The notes beneath the pieces were generated by a model. The model had not been told where the DNA came from, did no database searches, and saw only the letters and a program-made list of their open reading frames with translations. The translations under genes were made by a program, and so were the position numbers. A stretch of 64,000 nt of DNA from Holosporaceae bacterium (GTDB taxonomy: Bacteria; Pseudomonadota; Alphaproteobacteria; UBA3830): positions 23,831-87,830 of the forward strand of contig JAITQS010000058.1 in assembly GCA_031288795.1 (NCBI GenBank), given 5' to 3'. Below are positions 9,264 through 17,898 of this stretch, piece after piece. Positions within the stretch are counted from its first letter, which is position 1. Every line of letters begins with the position of its first letter.

Positions 9264-10156
9264 TAACCGATTCTCCATTCGTCGTTATTGAGAAAAAATA
9301 CCACGGATTTCCGAGCAGTGATCATCACCAGCAGCGTAGTAAATACCGGTATGGTGATCGCTATTCCGACACAAACTAAAGTTGTGAAATCTAGTTTTCC
9401 GGAAAATATATAAACCATACCGAAAACCGTGGTAATTCCGAGAATAATTGACATCAGCGATGCCTTGCATCCAACGGAGAAATAATATTTGTTGAACTGA
9501 GCTGCGATGTACCTATCGTTGGCACCAACTAGCTGCAGAATTTTCACTATATTTTGATGTACGCTTAATGTTTTTTTGGTGATGAACACTACCGTCGTCA
9601 AGACTGTTATAAATATCAGTACCGATAGCAAAATTGCAAATGAAAACAATCCATTGCTTATTTTTAAAATAGGGGTATACCAATTGGAGTGGTCGTGTAT
9701 TTTTACACCGGGGGATATTTTGGCAAGTTTTTCTGTCAGCCGCAGGAGATCTAGCGGAATATTTTTGTCGGATTCCACATCAAAAATAGTTGGAAACGGA
9801 AAATCATCGGGAATGGATGTACCACTCAGCCAAGGCTCCAATATTTTTAAAATATCTGAGTCTTCCAGCTTTTTTATGGATTTTATGCCTTCTGTGGATT
9901 CCACCATTTGGATAATTTCCTGTATTTGTGTTGGCGTGAGACTTTCGTCCGGGCCATCGATGTTCGACTGAAATTCTATGGTGACGTGGCCATTGAGGGC
10001 ATTGCTCCATTCGGAGGTCAGATTGCAGGTAAAGAAGCAGCTCATGATGGCTATGGTAACCGAATACATGAGGAATCCAATAATAAATGGCACAAAGCGA
10101 TTAGTTTTATCGCTATAGAAATCAAAATCGAAATCACGGATTTGTGGCATCATCAT
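9263..10156 (-). CDS. ftsX: Cell division ABC transporter permease FtsX
   Basis: The membrane partner of FtsE; at the divisome the pair controls periplasmic peptidoglycan hydrolases. It has an N-terminal cytoplasmic tail, a first membrane helix (about FIIGFLMYSVTIAIMSCFF), a large periplasmic loop, and three further helices in the second half, the FtsX fold. The start is decided by an AGGAGG 8 nt before the ATG triplet run at 10156, located inside the last codons of ftsE, one base after its stop. An upstream ATG at 10198 would overlap ftsE by 41 bp without an equally good site. About 297 aa. Confidence 0.9.
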   Translation of the reverse strand: MMMPQIRDFDFDFYSDKTNRFVPFIIGFLMYSVTIAIMSCFFTCNLTSEWSNALNGHVTIEFQSNIDGPDESLTPTQIQEIIQMVESTEGIKSIKKLEDSDILKILEPWLSGTSIPDDFPFPTIFDVESDKNIPLDLLRLTEKLAKISPGVKIHDHSNWYTPILKISNGLFSFAILLSVLIFITVLTTVVFITKKTLSVHQNIVKILQLVGANDRYIAAQFNKYYFSVGCKASLMSIILGITTVFGMVYIFSGKLDFTTLVCVGIAITIPVFTTLLVMITARKSVVFFLNNDEWRIG

Positions 10157-10157
10157 A

Positions 10158-10862
10158 CTAGAATCCTCCTGTGGGACCAGAAATTGATCTATCGGCAATA
10201 ATTCTACAGTTTTCTATTTTTAGCTCATTGTAGTGGAAAGTATCGACGAATTGCCGATAATGGGTTGCAACTATTACGCAGGTTCCCATTTTGTGCATTC
10301 CATAGAACAGATTCATGAGCTTATTGGCAATTTGTTCATCGACATTGCCGGTGGGTTCATCTGCCAGGAGGATTTCTGGCCTGATGATGACGGCCCGAGC
10401 AATGGCAACCCGTTGTTTTTGTCCGCCGGATAGGACATAGGGATAAGCATTGAAGCATTCGCCCAATCCGACCCAATCGAGAATTTCTTTGGCCTGATTT
10501 TCTCTCTGTTTTTCAGATTCTCCCGTAACTTTTAGGGGCAATGCAACGTTTTCCAGGACCGTCAGATGGTTCAGGAGGTTGAAATCCTGAAAAACTACGC
10601 CTATTTTTTGTCTCATCTCGAATAATTCCTGACGAGATATCTCCGAAACATCTCTGTCGAATATTTTCAATTGTCCAGACGATGGTTTCATGCCCATGTA
10701 GAGGAGTCTCATGAGGGTTGTTTTTCCCGCTCCACTTGCTCCCGTAAGAAAATAAAATGACCTTTTATACAATGAAAGAGATACATTTTTCAAAACAGGA
10801 GCGCCCTCTCCATAATGTAACATGACTTTATCAAAGGATACGATCGCATCTTCTACGGCCAT
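10158..10862 (-). CDS. ftsE: Cell division ATP-binding protein FtsE
   Basis: A cytoplasmic ABC ATPase that drives FtsX conformational changes at the septum. The Walker A is GASGAGKTT. The ABC signature LSGGQKQRVAIARA and Walker B ILLADEPTGNVD are both intact, with the FtsE-like ending ATHYRQ. I chose ATG 10862 rather than the upstream GTG at 10886 because GGAGAG lies about 5 nt before it and the protein then starts like other FtsE proteins. It ends one base before the ftsX start, so the two are cotranslated. Confidence 0.93.
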   Translation of the reverse strand: MAVEDAIVSFDKVMLHYGEGAPVLKNVSLSLYKRSFYFLTGASGAGKTTLMRLLYMGMKPSSGQLKIFDRDVSEISRQELFEMRQKIGVVFQDFNLLNHLTVLENVALPLKVTGESEKQRENQAKEILDWVGLGECFNAYPYVLSGGQKQRVAIARAVIIRPEILLADEPTGNVDEQIANKLMNLFYGMHKMGTCVIVATHYRQFVDTFHYNELKIENCRIIADRSISGPTGGF

Positions 10863-10921
10863 TAACTCTCCAAAATCAAAAACCACGTTAACAATAACAA
10901 ACTTGTATTAGCGAGGAAAGT

Positions 10922-11929
10922 CTAAAAATCCCATCTTCTCTTAAAATTGTAAAACGTCTGGACATCATTAAAATCTACGTCGAGAGATTGTTCATTGGAT
11001 ATGGCAAAGTAATAGGTCTGATATCCATCCAGACGATGAGCTTCCCTCAGGTATTTCGACCATTGCAAGACCGGCGGTAGCAGTCCTGTTCTTTCGTGGG
11101 AAACCAATATGTACTTGCGAGACTGTAGTTTGTTCAAAACTTCCCCGGAGATTTCTTCGGACTCAATACCTATTTCTATTAGCCGACACAATTCATGCTC
11201 GGTAAGTATGCTCAACATGGACATTTTCCCGACTTCATTCATGATAAGATAACTGCCAAAGGTATCCAGCATATAATATTCAATCATATCGCCGCAGAAG
11301 CACTTGCTGAAGAAAAAATCAGCAAAAATCGGATCACTTAGGTGCCCCCGATCCAATACGGATAAATGCTTAGAAATATCTTCCGTGTGAATGCGAAAAT
11401 ATTGATTCACTGATTTGTAAATACTATCCGTAACTTCGTTTTCGAAACTGAAGGTGCCTTTTTTGACAAAACGATTAATTTTTCCTTCGTTAAACGCATC
11501 AATGGCTATTTTTTCATCGGCAACGCCGGTGAGCAAAATGCGCTGAATGCTTTTATCGTCAATTCTGGAACAGAGATCTATGCCATCCATGCCTGGCATT
11601 AGATAGTCGACGATGATTGTGGATATTCTCGAAAATCTATAGGGATTATATATTTCCCGGTGAAGATAATTTATGTTCAAGAGTATCGATTTCCAGTCGG
11701 ACAAGCTGTCTTCACCGTCGCGAACCAGATCGGTGTAGTCGAGTCTGTTGGTGGAAGTGACTTCGTTCACATAATCCACCGCTTCCACAGGATTAGAAAA
11801 ACTCTTAAATGTAACGTACTTTACGTCCAGACAATCCTTAAGACTCTCCAGAAACACAGAACTATCATCCACTAAAACTATAGTGGTGGGAAAAAAACAG
11901 CTAAAAACATTCATCATATTAAAACCCAT
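10922..11929 (-). CDS. Response regulator with an insertion in the receiver domain and an unknown C-terminal domain
   Basis: The receiver pieces are recognisable: acidic pair D21-D22 (IVLVDDSSVF), phospho-acceptor D108 in IIVDYLMPGMDGIDL, conserved T134 (ILLTGVAD) and K156 (RFVKKGTF). About 45 extra residues (roughly 55-100) separate strand 2 from the strand bearing D108; they are not homologous to anything I recognise. The C-terminal half (about 175-335) contains no HTH, GGDEF or kinase motif. No cognate kinase is adjacent. An output by protein-protein interaction is my inference; the receiver call is firm. Confidence 0.75.
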   Translation of the reverse strand: MGFNMMNVFSCFFPTTIVLVDDSSVFLESLKDCLDVKYVTFKSFSNPVEAVDYVNEVTSTNRLDYTDLVRDGEDSLSDWKSILLNINYLHREIYNPYRFSRISTIIVDYLMPGMDGIDLCSRIDDKSIQRILLTGVADEKIAIDAFNEGKINRFVKKGTFSFENEVTDSIYKSVNQYFRIHTEDISKHLSVLDRGHLSDPIFADFFFSKCFCGDMIEYYMLDTFGSYLIMNEVGKMSMLSILTEHELCRLIEIGIESEEISGEVLNKLQSRKYILVSHERTGLLPPVLQWSKYLREAHRLDGYQTYYFAISNEQSLDVDFNDVQTFYNFKRRWDF

Positions 11930-12091
11930 ATCTTCCTAAAAATACGACAAAATTCTTTAGAAATCAAGCTTTAGGGATGTTTTGAAAAAAAAAAGAACTC
12001 CCCCCTACCCTTGCCAGAACCCCAGTGCACTAAACAAGAGACCCGAGCTACTTGATATCCCAAGATCGCAAAGACACAGATTATCCTAAAT

Positions 12092-12823
12092 TTATTTCGA
12101 GCATTTTTTAAACCCTGCTCTTACGACAAGTCTTAACTTTTTATTGAGGCTAGTTCTTTCCGTTGAATGCCAGCTTTCAATGTTTTCCGATTCGTTTTCT
12201 GCTCGAATGGTAATTTCCCCCTGTCTTAGATAAACCACATCACCAATCTTTTGGCCGTGTGGCTCCACAAAAGCTTCTGCATTTTTTTTGGAATTTTCGG
12301 AAGCTTCTTTCAGCATTTGTATTTTGATATCCAGGAAGCTTGTGAGGTCATAGGAATAGCTATAGCTAATAAAAATTCCTTCGGAAGAGAGTTTTATAAT
12401 TCCTTCTTTTATTTTTTCTATTTTTTCAAGATCTCTGGTATTAATGCTAAGCTTATCTTCGGATTTGTAATATTTTGTTTTTTTCACCGTAGTGGCTCCC
12501 GCGGACGAAACGGTTTCTTCCTCTTCGCGTTCGCTTGTATCCATGGAAGAATCTGTGATTTCTTCATCTATTATGCCGTAATTTTTTAAAAAGTCCGTAA
12601 GTTTTACCTTATCGGCGGCTCGTTTTATGTATAATTTTTCTAGATTTTCATCGCGATTTGATATTGCTATGCACATATTCCCGACATCTGCGCGAACAAC
12701 TTTTTCCGACAGTCCTTTTACTTCTATCGCATCCTGGGTGGAATGTATTTTTGAAAAGTATCCGAAACCGACCAAACCGCCTGCTATTATAAGCGCGGAT
12801 CCCAATAAACTAAGACTTCTCAT
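12092..12823 (-). CDS. SIMPL-domain (DUF541) protein
   Basis: A single N-terminal membrane helix or uncleaved signal (LLGSALIIAGGLVGFGYF) precedes a SIMPL domain (about 30-240), starting with the typical IEVKGLSEKVVRADVGNMCIAI and ending with LNKKLRLVVRAGF. SIMPL proteins are periplasmic or membrane-anchored; E. coli YggE, a relative, is tied to oxidative-stress tolerance, and others form ring-shaped assemblies. A Glu/Ser/Thr-rich insertion around residues 95-115 is odd. It stands alone, with about 150-bp spacers on both sides. Confidence 0.8.
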   Translation of the reverse strand: MRSLSLLGSALIIAGGLVGFGYFSKIHSTQDAIEVKGLSEKVVRADVGNMCIAISNRDENLEKLYIKRAADKVKLTDFLKNYGIIDEEITDSSMDTSEREEEETVSSAGATTVKKTKYYKSEDKLSINTRDLEKIEKIKEGIIKLSSEGIFISYSYSYDLTSFLDIKIQMLKEASENSKKNAEAFVEPHGQKIGDVVYLRQGEITIRAENESENIESWHSTERTSLNKKLRLVVRAGFKKCSK

Positions 12824-12973
12824 GATAACCTAAACTCCTAATAATAATATACTTGGTAATTTAGAAAATTAGAGGATAAATATCAAGATAAGTAATGGTG
12901 TTTTACTGGCTTTTGAGTGTCAAAGCAAGATTTTAGAAGTGTCCTAAACTCTGGAGTGGTTGTTCAGGAGCGC

Positions 12974-14317
12974 TTAAAGTGTATTATATAGTTTTTCCAA
13001 AAAGTGTATGTCGAAGTCTGCATTGACAACGTTGATGTTATCTGCCAATTCGATGTGCAATGGCATCAATGTATCGACGCCGTCGATGACGTATTCTCGG
13101 AGGGCTCGGCGTAATCTTGCCAGACACTGCTGTCGATCATTGGCGTGCACAATGAGCTTGGCGATCAGGCTATCATAGTAGGGCGGAATTTTGCAGCCGT
13201 CGTAGAGGGCGCTGTCCACACGTATTCCAGGTCCTCCGGGGCAATGGTAGTTCGAAATAGTTCCGGCAGATGGGATGAATGTTTTGTAATTTTCGGCATT
13301 TATGCGGCATTCGATGGCATGCCCACGGAAACTGATGTCATCCTGCCTAATGGAGAGTTTTTGTCCGTCGGCCACCAGAATTTGTTCCCGGATTATGTCA
13401 ACACCGGTGATCATTTCTGTTATGGGATGTTCCACCTGTATGCGGGTATTCATTTCTATGAAAAACAGCTGGCCGTCTTCGTAGAGAAATTCCAGAGTTC
13501 CAACTCCCACGTAGCCCAATTGGGACATGGATTGGGCGATTTTTCGTCCAAATTCATCTCTGAACTCAGGATTTAACACGACACTTGGAGCCTCTTCCCA
13601 TATTTTCTGATTTCTTCTTTGCAGAGAGCAATCTCTTTCTCCCAGATGCACGGCATTTCCGTATTTATCGGCTATAATTTGAAATTCTATGTGCCTTGGT
13701 TTCTCCAAATATTTTTCCAGATAGACCCGATCGTTACCGAAAGCAATGGCAGCTTCTCTTTTAGCGGTTTCGTAGGCTTCAGCGAATTCTGTTTTGGATC
13801 TGGCGACTTTCATACCGCGTCCACCTCCGCCTCCGGCCGCTTTCACGAGCAGCGGATAGCCTATTTCGGCGGCAGCGCGTAGAGCCTTATCTGCACTCGT
13901 AACTGCGCCACCGGATCCGGGAACTGTGGGAAGTCCGAGTTTTGTAATGGTTTTTTTGGCCATGATTTTGTCTCCCATCATGGCGATATGATCGGCCTTA
14001 GGACCGACAAACATGAGGCCGTGCTCCTCCACCATGTGGGCGAAGGTCGCATTTTCGCTCAAAAATCCGAATCCCGGATGAATGGCATCGGCGCCGGTAA
14101 TGCAGGCGGCTGAAATAATTGCCGGAATATTGAGGTAGCTCTCCCGCGGCGCCGGAGGCCCGATGCAGACACTCTCGTCCGCGAGACGCACGCACATGGC
14201 TTCGGCGTCTGCCGTCGAATGCACCGCAACCGTTTGGATGCCAAGATCTTTGCAGGCTCTCAGAATACGAACGGCGATTTCACCTCTATTGGCAATTAAT
14301 ATTTTTTTTATCATCAA
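12974..14317 (-). CDS. accC: Acetyl-CoA carboxylase biotin carboxylase subunit
   Basis: Carboxylates biotin on AccB using ATP and bicarbonate in the first committed step of fatty acid synthesis. The N-terminal ILIANRGEIAVRILRACKDLGI block, the ATP-grasp glycine loop KAAGGGGGRGMKVA, the HLGERDCSLQRRNQK catalytic block and the EMNTRIQVEHPITE signature are all present. The length of 447 aa is standard. It is 15 bp downstream of accB on the same strand, the classic accBC operon. The first two codons are both ATG; the second is equally plausible as start. Confidence 0.97.
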   Translation of the reverse strand: MMIKKILIANRGEIAVRILRACKDLGIQTVAVHSTADAEAMCVRLADESVCIGPPAPRESYLNIPAIISAACITGADAIHPGFGFLSENATFAHMVEEHGLMFVGPKADHIAMMGDKIMAKKTITKLGLPTVPGSGGAVTSADKALRAAAEIGYPLLVKAAGGGGGRGMKVARSKTEFAEAYETAKREAAIAFGNDRVYLEKYLEKPRHIEFQIIADKYGNAVHLGERDCSLQRRNQKIWEEAPSVVLNPEFRDEFGRKIAQSMSQLGYVGVGTLEFLYEDGQLFFIEMNTRIQVEHPITEMITGVDIIREQILVADGQKLSIRQDDISFRGHAIECRINAENYKTFIPSAGTISNYHCPGGPGIRVDSALYDGCKIPPYYDSLIAKLIVHANDRQQCLARLRRALREYVIDGVDTLMPLHIELADNINVVNADFDIHFLEKLYNTL

Positions 14318-14331
14318 AAAACACTTTCGGA

Positions 14332-14814
14332 TCAGTCAATAATAACAATAGGGTCTCCGTATTCCACCGGCTGTGCGTCCCTCACAAAAATATGCTTAAT
14401 CTGTCCCGAGCGCGGCGCCTTCACCATATTCATGACCTTCATCGCCTCTATGATAAACAAAGTTTGTCCCTGGGATACAACATCTCCCACAGAAATAAAC
14501 GGTTTGGCGTCCGGCCCCGGCGACAGATATACCGTCCCAACCATCTGGGCCTCCAAAACACCCGGATGCTTCTCTAGAGACTTTTCTGGCGCCTGCGCCA
14601 TAACATTATTTTCACTTTTCGCTATATTTTTGTCGGACGAAACCACCACCTGATCCAGCGCAATTGGCACAACAGTCTGAGACACAGTGCGCAATACTTT
14701 TATCCTCAGGGAATCAATATGATATTCTATTTCTGTTAAATCGGTTTCTCTAAGAAGCTCGGCAAGAGCTCGGACTGCTTCGGTATCTATTTTTACTTGC
14801 TGAGACACGTTCAC
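14332..14814 (-). CDS. accB: Acetyl-CoA carboxylase biotin carboxyl carrier protein
   Basis: Carries biotin between AccC and the carboxyltransferase. The C-terminal biotinyl domain has the lysine K126 in EAMKVMN, and the thumb region TVYLSPGPDAKPFISVGD typical of AccB. The N-terminal 85 residues are a flexible linker after an AccB-type start (IDTEAVRALAELLRETDLTEIE). The length of 160 aa is typical. It lies immediately upstream of accC and downstream of tRNA-Val on the same strand. Confidence 0.96.
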   Translation of the reverse strand: MNVSQQVKIDTEAVRALAELLRETDLTEIEYHIDSLRIKVLRTVSQTVVPIALDQVVVSSDKNIAKSENNVMAQAPEKSLEKHPGVLEAQMVGTVYLSPGPDAKPFISVGDVVSQGQTLFIIEAMKVMNMVKAPRSGQIKHIFVRDAQPVEYGDPIVIID

Positions 14815-14841
14815 CTTTCCTCGAATTACACCGACGACTCA

Positions 14842-14916
14842 TGGTGGGCGCAGCAGGGATCGAACCTACGGCCACTACGATGTCAACGTAGTGCTCTACC
14901 GCTGAGCTATGCGCCC
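14842..14916 (-). tRNA. tRNA-Val (anticodon GAC)
   Basis: Read on the minus strand, a 75-nt cloverleaf. The acceptor GGGCGCA pairs with TGCGCCC, and an A discriminator and CCA are encoded. The D arm is TAGCTCAGCGGTAGA. The anticodon arm CTACG-TTGACAT-CGTAG carries GAC. The T arm holds GTTCGATCC. It lies between rplS and accB, 28 bp upstream of the accB start. Confidence 0.96.
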
Positions 14917-15029
14917 CCTAATAACCATCGTGCAATAACTATCACAAGTGTGATGTATAACCCTTTTTCTATACTTTTTCAAGACCGTCGCTGCAGAAAA
15001 TACCGCAACGACTTGGCAAAAAATAGTAT

Positions 15030-15440
15030 CTAGTCGATGGACTGCGTATCCGGCGCCGAAACGCTGGCGCTATTCTTTTTGGTATAGGTGCTTTTTTCCA
15101 CAATGCGAGAAGCTTTACCGACTCTGTCACGCAGATAATAAAGCTTGGAACGCCTCACGGCTCCACGACGAATGACTTCTATTTTTATATTGGGAGAATA
15201 AAGGGGAAAAATTCTCTCGACGCCTTCCCCAAAAGAAATTTTTCTGACAGTGAAAGAGGACCCAATACCCCTATTACGTCTAGCAATGCAGACGCCCTCA
15301 AAGGATTGCATGCGCTCCTTTTCTCCTTCGACAACTCTTACCAGCACCCGCACCGTGTCTCCGGCGGCAAAAAACGGAATCTCGCCATTGGCCTGCAGTC
15401 TTTCCTGCTCTTTCTTTTCAAAATTTTGCAAAATATTCAT
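15030..15440 (-). CDS. rplS: 50S ribosomal protein L19
   Basis: A large-subunit protein at the 30S-50S interface. The family blocks are visible: [59 protein letters not shown] and the basic [20 protein letters not shown] Ser/Thr/Asp-rich tail of about 20 residues extends beyond the usual end. I chose ATG 15440 because AGGA lies 8 nt upstream; the ATG at 15446 is too close to it. rpsP, rimM and trmD, its usual operon partners, are not adjacent. Confidence 0.96.
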   Translation of the reverse strand: MNILQNFEKKEQERLQANGEIPFFAAGDTVRVLVRVVEGEKERMQSFEGVCIARRNRGIGSSFTVRKISFGEGVERIFPLYSPNIKIEVIRRGAVRRSKLYYLRDRVGKASRIVEKSTYTKKNSASVSAPDTQSID

Positions 15441-15660
15441 AATCATATTCCTAGAACATATTGGCTATTAAATATCACAGATCCGTGAAAAACTCAAATG
15501 TTATAATCAATAAAAATATATTTTGTGGAGATTTGCAATATTTGCTGCAAAAATAGAACTCCTCCCCCACTAGGTGTTTGTGAAAATTTTGAAAAAATTC
15601 TATTTATAAAATAGTAACACAAATCAGCTACACTTAGCCTACGGCGTGTTTGGATGTGTA

Positions 15661-17871
15661 ATGCTCAAAAAAATTTTTAACGTAGTAAAGGTTATGGTAA
15701 CGATGTGGGTCTGCATAGCGTTACCGCTATCCATTGGAGTGTATTTCATAAATGCATTTTCCTCCCAGGATGCCGCTGTCTGCGTGAATACTTTCTTGGA
15801 GAGTGAAGGAAGAGGACTCAACAGATACATCGGATTGCAATTCGAGCATGTCAAGTATTTTATTGAATTTGCCATGTCCCGGCTCAGCGATGCGGAGCTG
15901 GCCAACGCCGAATCCACCCAAAAAGCCCTCGCAGATATTCAAAAAGGCCATAGCGAGCTGGTCACAATCAATGTCTACGACGATACGGGAACATGCTTTG
16001 CCAGCTCCACCGGAATTATCCCTGAAAACCTAAACACAAGGGAAGAAAAAATAAGAGATATAGACGATAAATATCTGTACTTTATCACCCAGGACGAAGA
16101 AACGTCAGACATAGTGGTGAAATTTATAATGGTCAGAAAATTCGAAGCTCCGGAAAAAAAAAGCCTGTTTTTCGAATTTATCATAAAATGGAATCGCTTC
16201 GAAGAATATCTACAAAACATGTATACGGGAATATTTCCCCGGATGTTTTACATAATCTCGCCGGACTGCCGCCGCTATATTTCCCTGAATTCGCTACCGG
16301 CAGGCTTGAAATCCGCTAGAAATGTCGTTGCATTGGGATTGCACTTGGCCGCCAAAATAAAATCCCTAAAAGACGGCATTTCTACAGTGCAGATTGAAAA
16401 TTTTCTTTTCCGTACTTTCAAGGAAAGAATTATTATGCCTCCCCATATGGACGGCAACGAGCTGTTTGTTGTAATCGCTTCCGACTGCAATGCCTTCGAT
16501 GTCATTTCGGTAAATCTGAAGGAAGGCATACCGCTTATTCTAATGATACTCGTAATATCTTGGATGCTGATATGCGCTAGTTTGGCCAGATTCTACAGCA
16601 AAACAAGGGATCAACTGGAAATATCAACCACCATCGCAGATTCCACTCCGTTGGCCATCGTGATATTCCAGACGGATAATGGAAAAATTAAGCAAATCAA
16701 CATATCCGCCACGACCCTAATCCGCCTTGTCAAAGAAGAGATCGACACCGTCAATATGTGGGACATTTTCGTCTCGGAGGGAGATAAAAATTATGTGCTG
16801 AACGCAATTATTTCCAACATAAGCATATTTAATTATGAGGTTCTTATCCAAAGTTTTGGTGGAGCAAATTTTTGGACCATCTGCTCCGCTAGTCCCATAG
16901 AAATAGAGGAACAACAGCACATAGTCCTGGCTATATTGGACATCAATAGACGTAAAGAAATCGAAAAAAAATTGGCCAACAATGCTGAGTTTTTGGAAAA
17001 AGAAGTCCTGGCTCGCACCGCCGATTTAGAAATAAAAGCTAAAGAATTGGAGGAATCGAACGAAAATCTCAACCAGGCCCGAGCTGCCGCTGACAAAGCC
17101 AATACCGCCAAAAGTAAATTCATCACCAACATGAGCAATGAGCTAAAAACCCCCATTAATGCCATTATTGCCTACAGCGAAATTCTTCGGGAAGAGGCTA
17201 TTGATAGAAAAGATTCAGTATCCGCAGACGATCTCAGAAAAATCATTGGATCTGCCAAGCATCAGTTATCGCTCATAGACGAAATCCTGGATTTGTCCAA
17301 GATCGAAGAAGGCAAAACCCTGATGTATTTCGAAAACGTTGACATAGCAGACATGATAAAAGATGTGGAAGGCGTCACAATGCCGCTCATCGCCAATAAC
17401 GATAATTCATTCTTCCTGGAATATCCAAAAGACCTGGGTACTATGTACACGGACGCTACAAAATTACGCCAATGCCTGCTGAATCTAATAAGTAATGCGG
17501 CAAAATTTACCGAATTTGGTCGCATTACACTGCGGGTGGTTCCGGTTGTAAAAGATGAGGTGGATTTACTGGAATTTTCCGTAGCTGATACCGGCAGCGG
17601 CATGTCTCCTAAAAAAGTAGCTAACCTTTTCAAAGCAGTTCAAGAAGACGGTACACCGAACACAAGCCTAGGCCTAGGCTTAGCCCTAACCAAAAAATAT
17701 GCAGAATTTTTCGGAGGAACTATCCGTGTCGAAAGCACCGAAGGCTTTGGATCCAAATTTACCCTCTGCGTGCCAAGAATCACAACTGCTACTTCCAATG
17801 AATTTCTAGAGGTAAAAAACGACTATTTGCCAAAAGAACAAATCATCGAGGTTGTGGATGATTTATCGTAA
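15661..17871 (+). CDS. DivL-like histidine kinase homologue lacking the phospho-acceptor histidine
   Basis: A membrane sensor protein. From the ATG: helix 1 (about residues 5-30), a periplasmic region of about 250 residues, helix 2 (about 288-310), a PAS domain (about 325-435), a coiled coil, then the dimerisation and ATPase domains. The HisKA core reads ITNMSNELKTPINAIIAYSEIL; family members have MSHEL, so asparagine (codon AAT at 17137-17139) replaces the histidine. The ATPase is intact: N box LLNLISNAAKF, DTGSGM and GLGLALTKK. Caulobacter DivL, which has tyrosine at this site, shares size (about 770 aa) and layout and regulates CckA through DivK. Equivalence to DivL is inferred. ATG 15661 is preferred; an in-frame GTG lies at 15646. 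Confidence 0.75.
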   Translation: MLKKIFNVVKVMVTMWVCIALPLSIGVYFINAFSSQDAAVCVNTFLESEGRGLNRYIGLQFEHVKYFIEFAMSRLSDAELANAESTQKALADIQKGHSELVTINVYDDTGTCFASSTGIIPENLNTREEKIRDIDDKYLYFITQDEETSDIVVKFIMVRKFEAPEKKSLFFEFIIKWNRFEEYLQNMYTGIFPRMFYIISPDCRRYISLNSLPAGLKSARNVVALGLHLAAKIKSLKDGISTVQIENFLFRTFKERIIMPPHMDGNELFVVIASDCNAFDVISVNLKEGIPLILMILVISWMLICASLARFYSKTRDQLEISTTIADSTPLAIVIFQTDNGKIKQINISATTLIRLVKEEIDTVNMWDIFVSEGDKNYVLNAIISNISIFNYEVLIQSFGGANFWTICSASPIEIEEQQHIVLAILDINRRKEIEKKLANNAEFLEKEVLARTADLEIKAKELEESNENLNQARAAADKANTAKSKFITNMSNELKTPINAIIAYSEILREEAIDRKDSVSADDLRKIIGSAKHQLSLIDEILDLSKIEEGKTLMYFENVDIADMIKDVEGVTMPLIANNDNSFFLEYPKDLGTMYTDATKLRQCLLNLISNAAKFTEFGRITLRVVPVVKDEVDLLEFSVADTGSGMSPKKVANLFKAVQEDGTPNTSLGLGLALTKKYAEFFGGTIRVESTEGFGSKFTLCVPRITTATSNEFLEVKNDYLPKEQIIEVVDDLS

Positions 17872-17881
17872 ACTCAAATAA

Positions 17882-17898
17882 GAGACTGTTGCCTAATG
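17882..17898 (+). repeat. Copy of the dispersed GAGACTGTTGCCTAATG repeat
   Basis: GAGACTGTTGCCTAATG lies between the convergent ends of the kinase and miaA. Read on the minus strand, its CAT TAG supplies the last sense codon and stop of miaA. Related copies are at 22507, 26248, 36278 and 50887. Confidence 0.5.

Noticed and set aside
10862-10886. GTG start for ftsE at 10886
   Set aside because: The GGAGAG site sits just before ATG 10862, which also gives the usual FtsE start.
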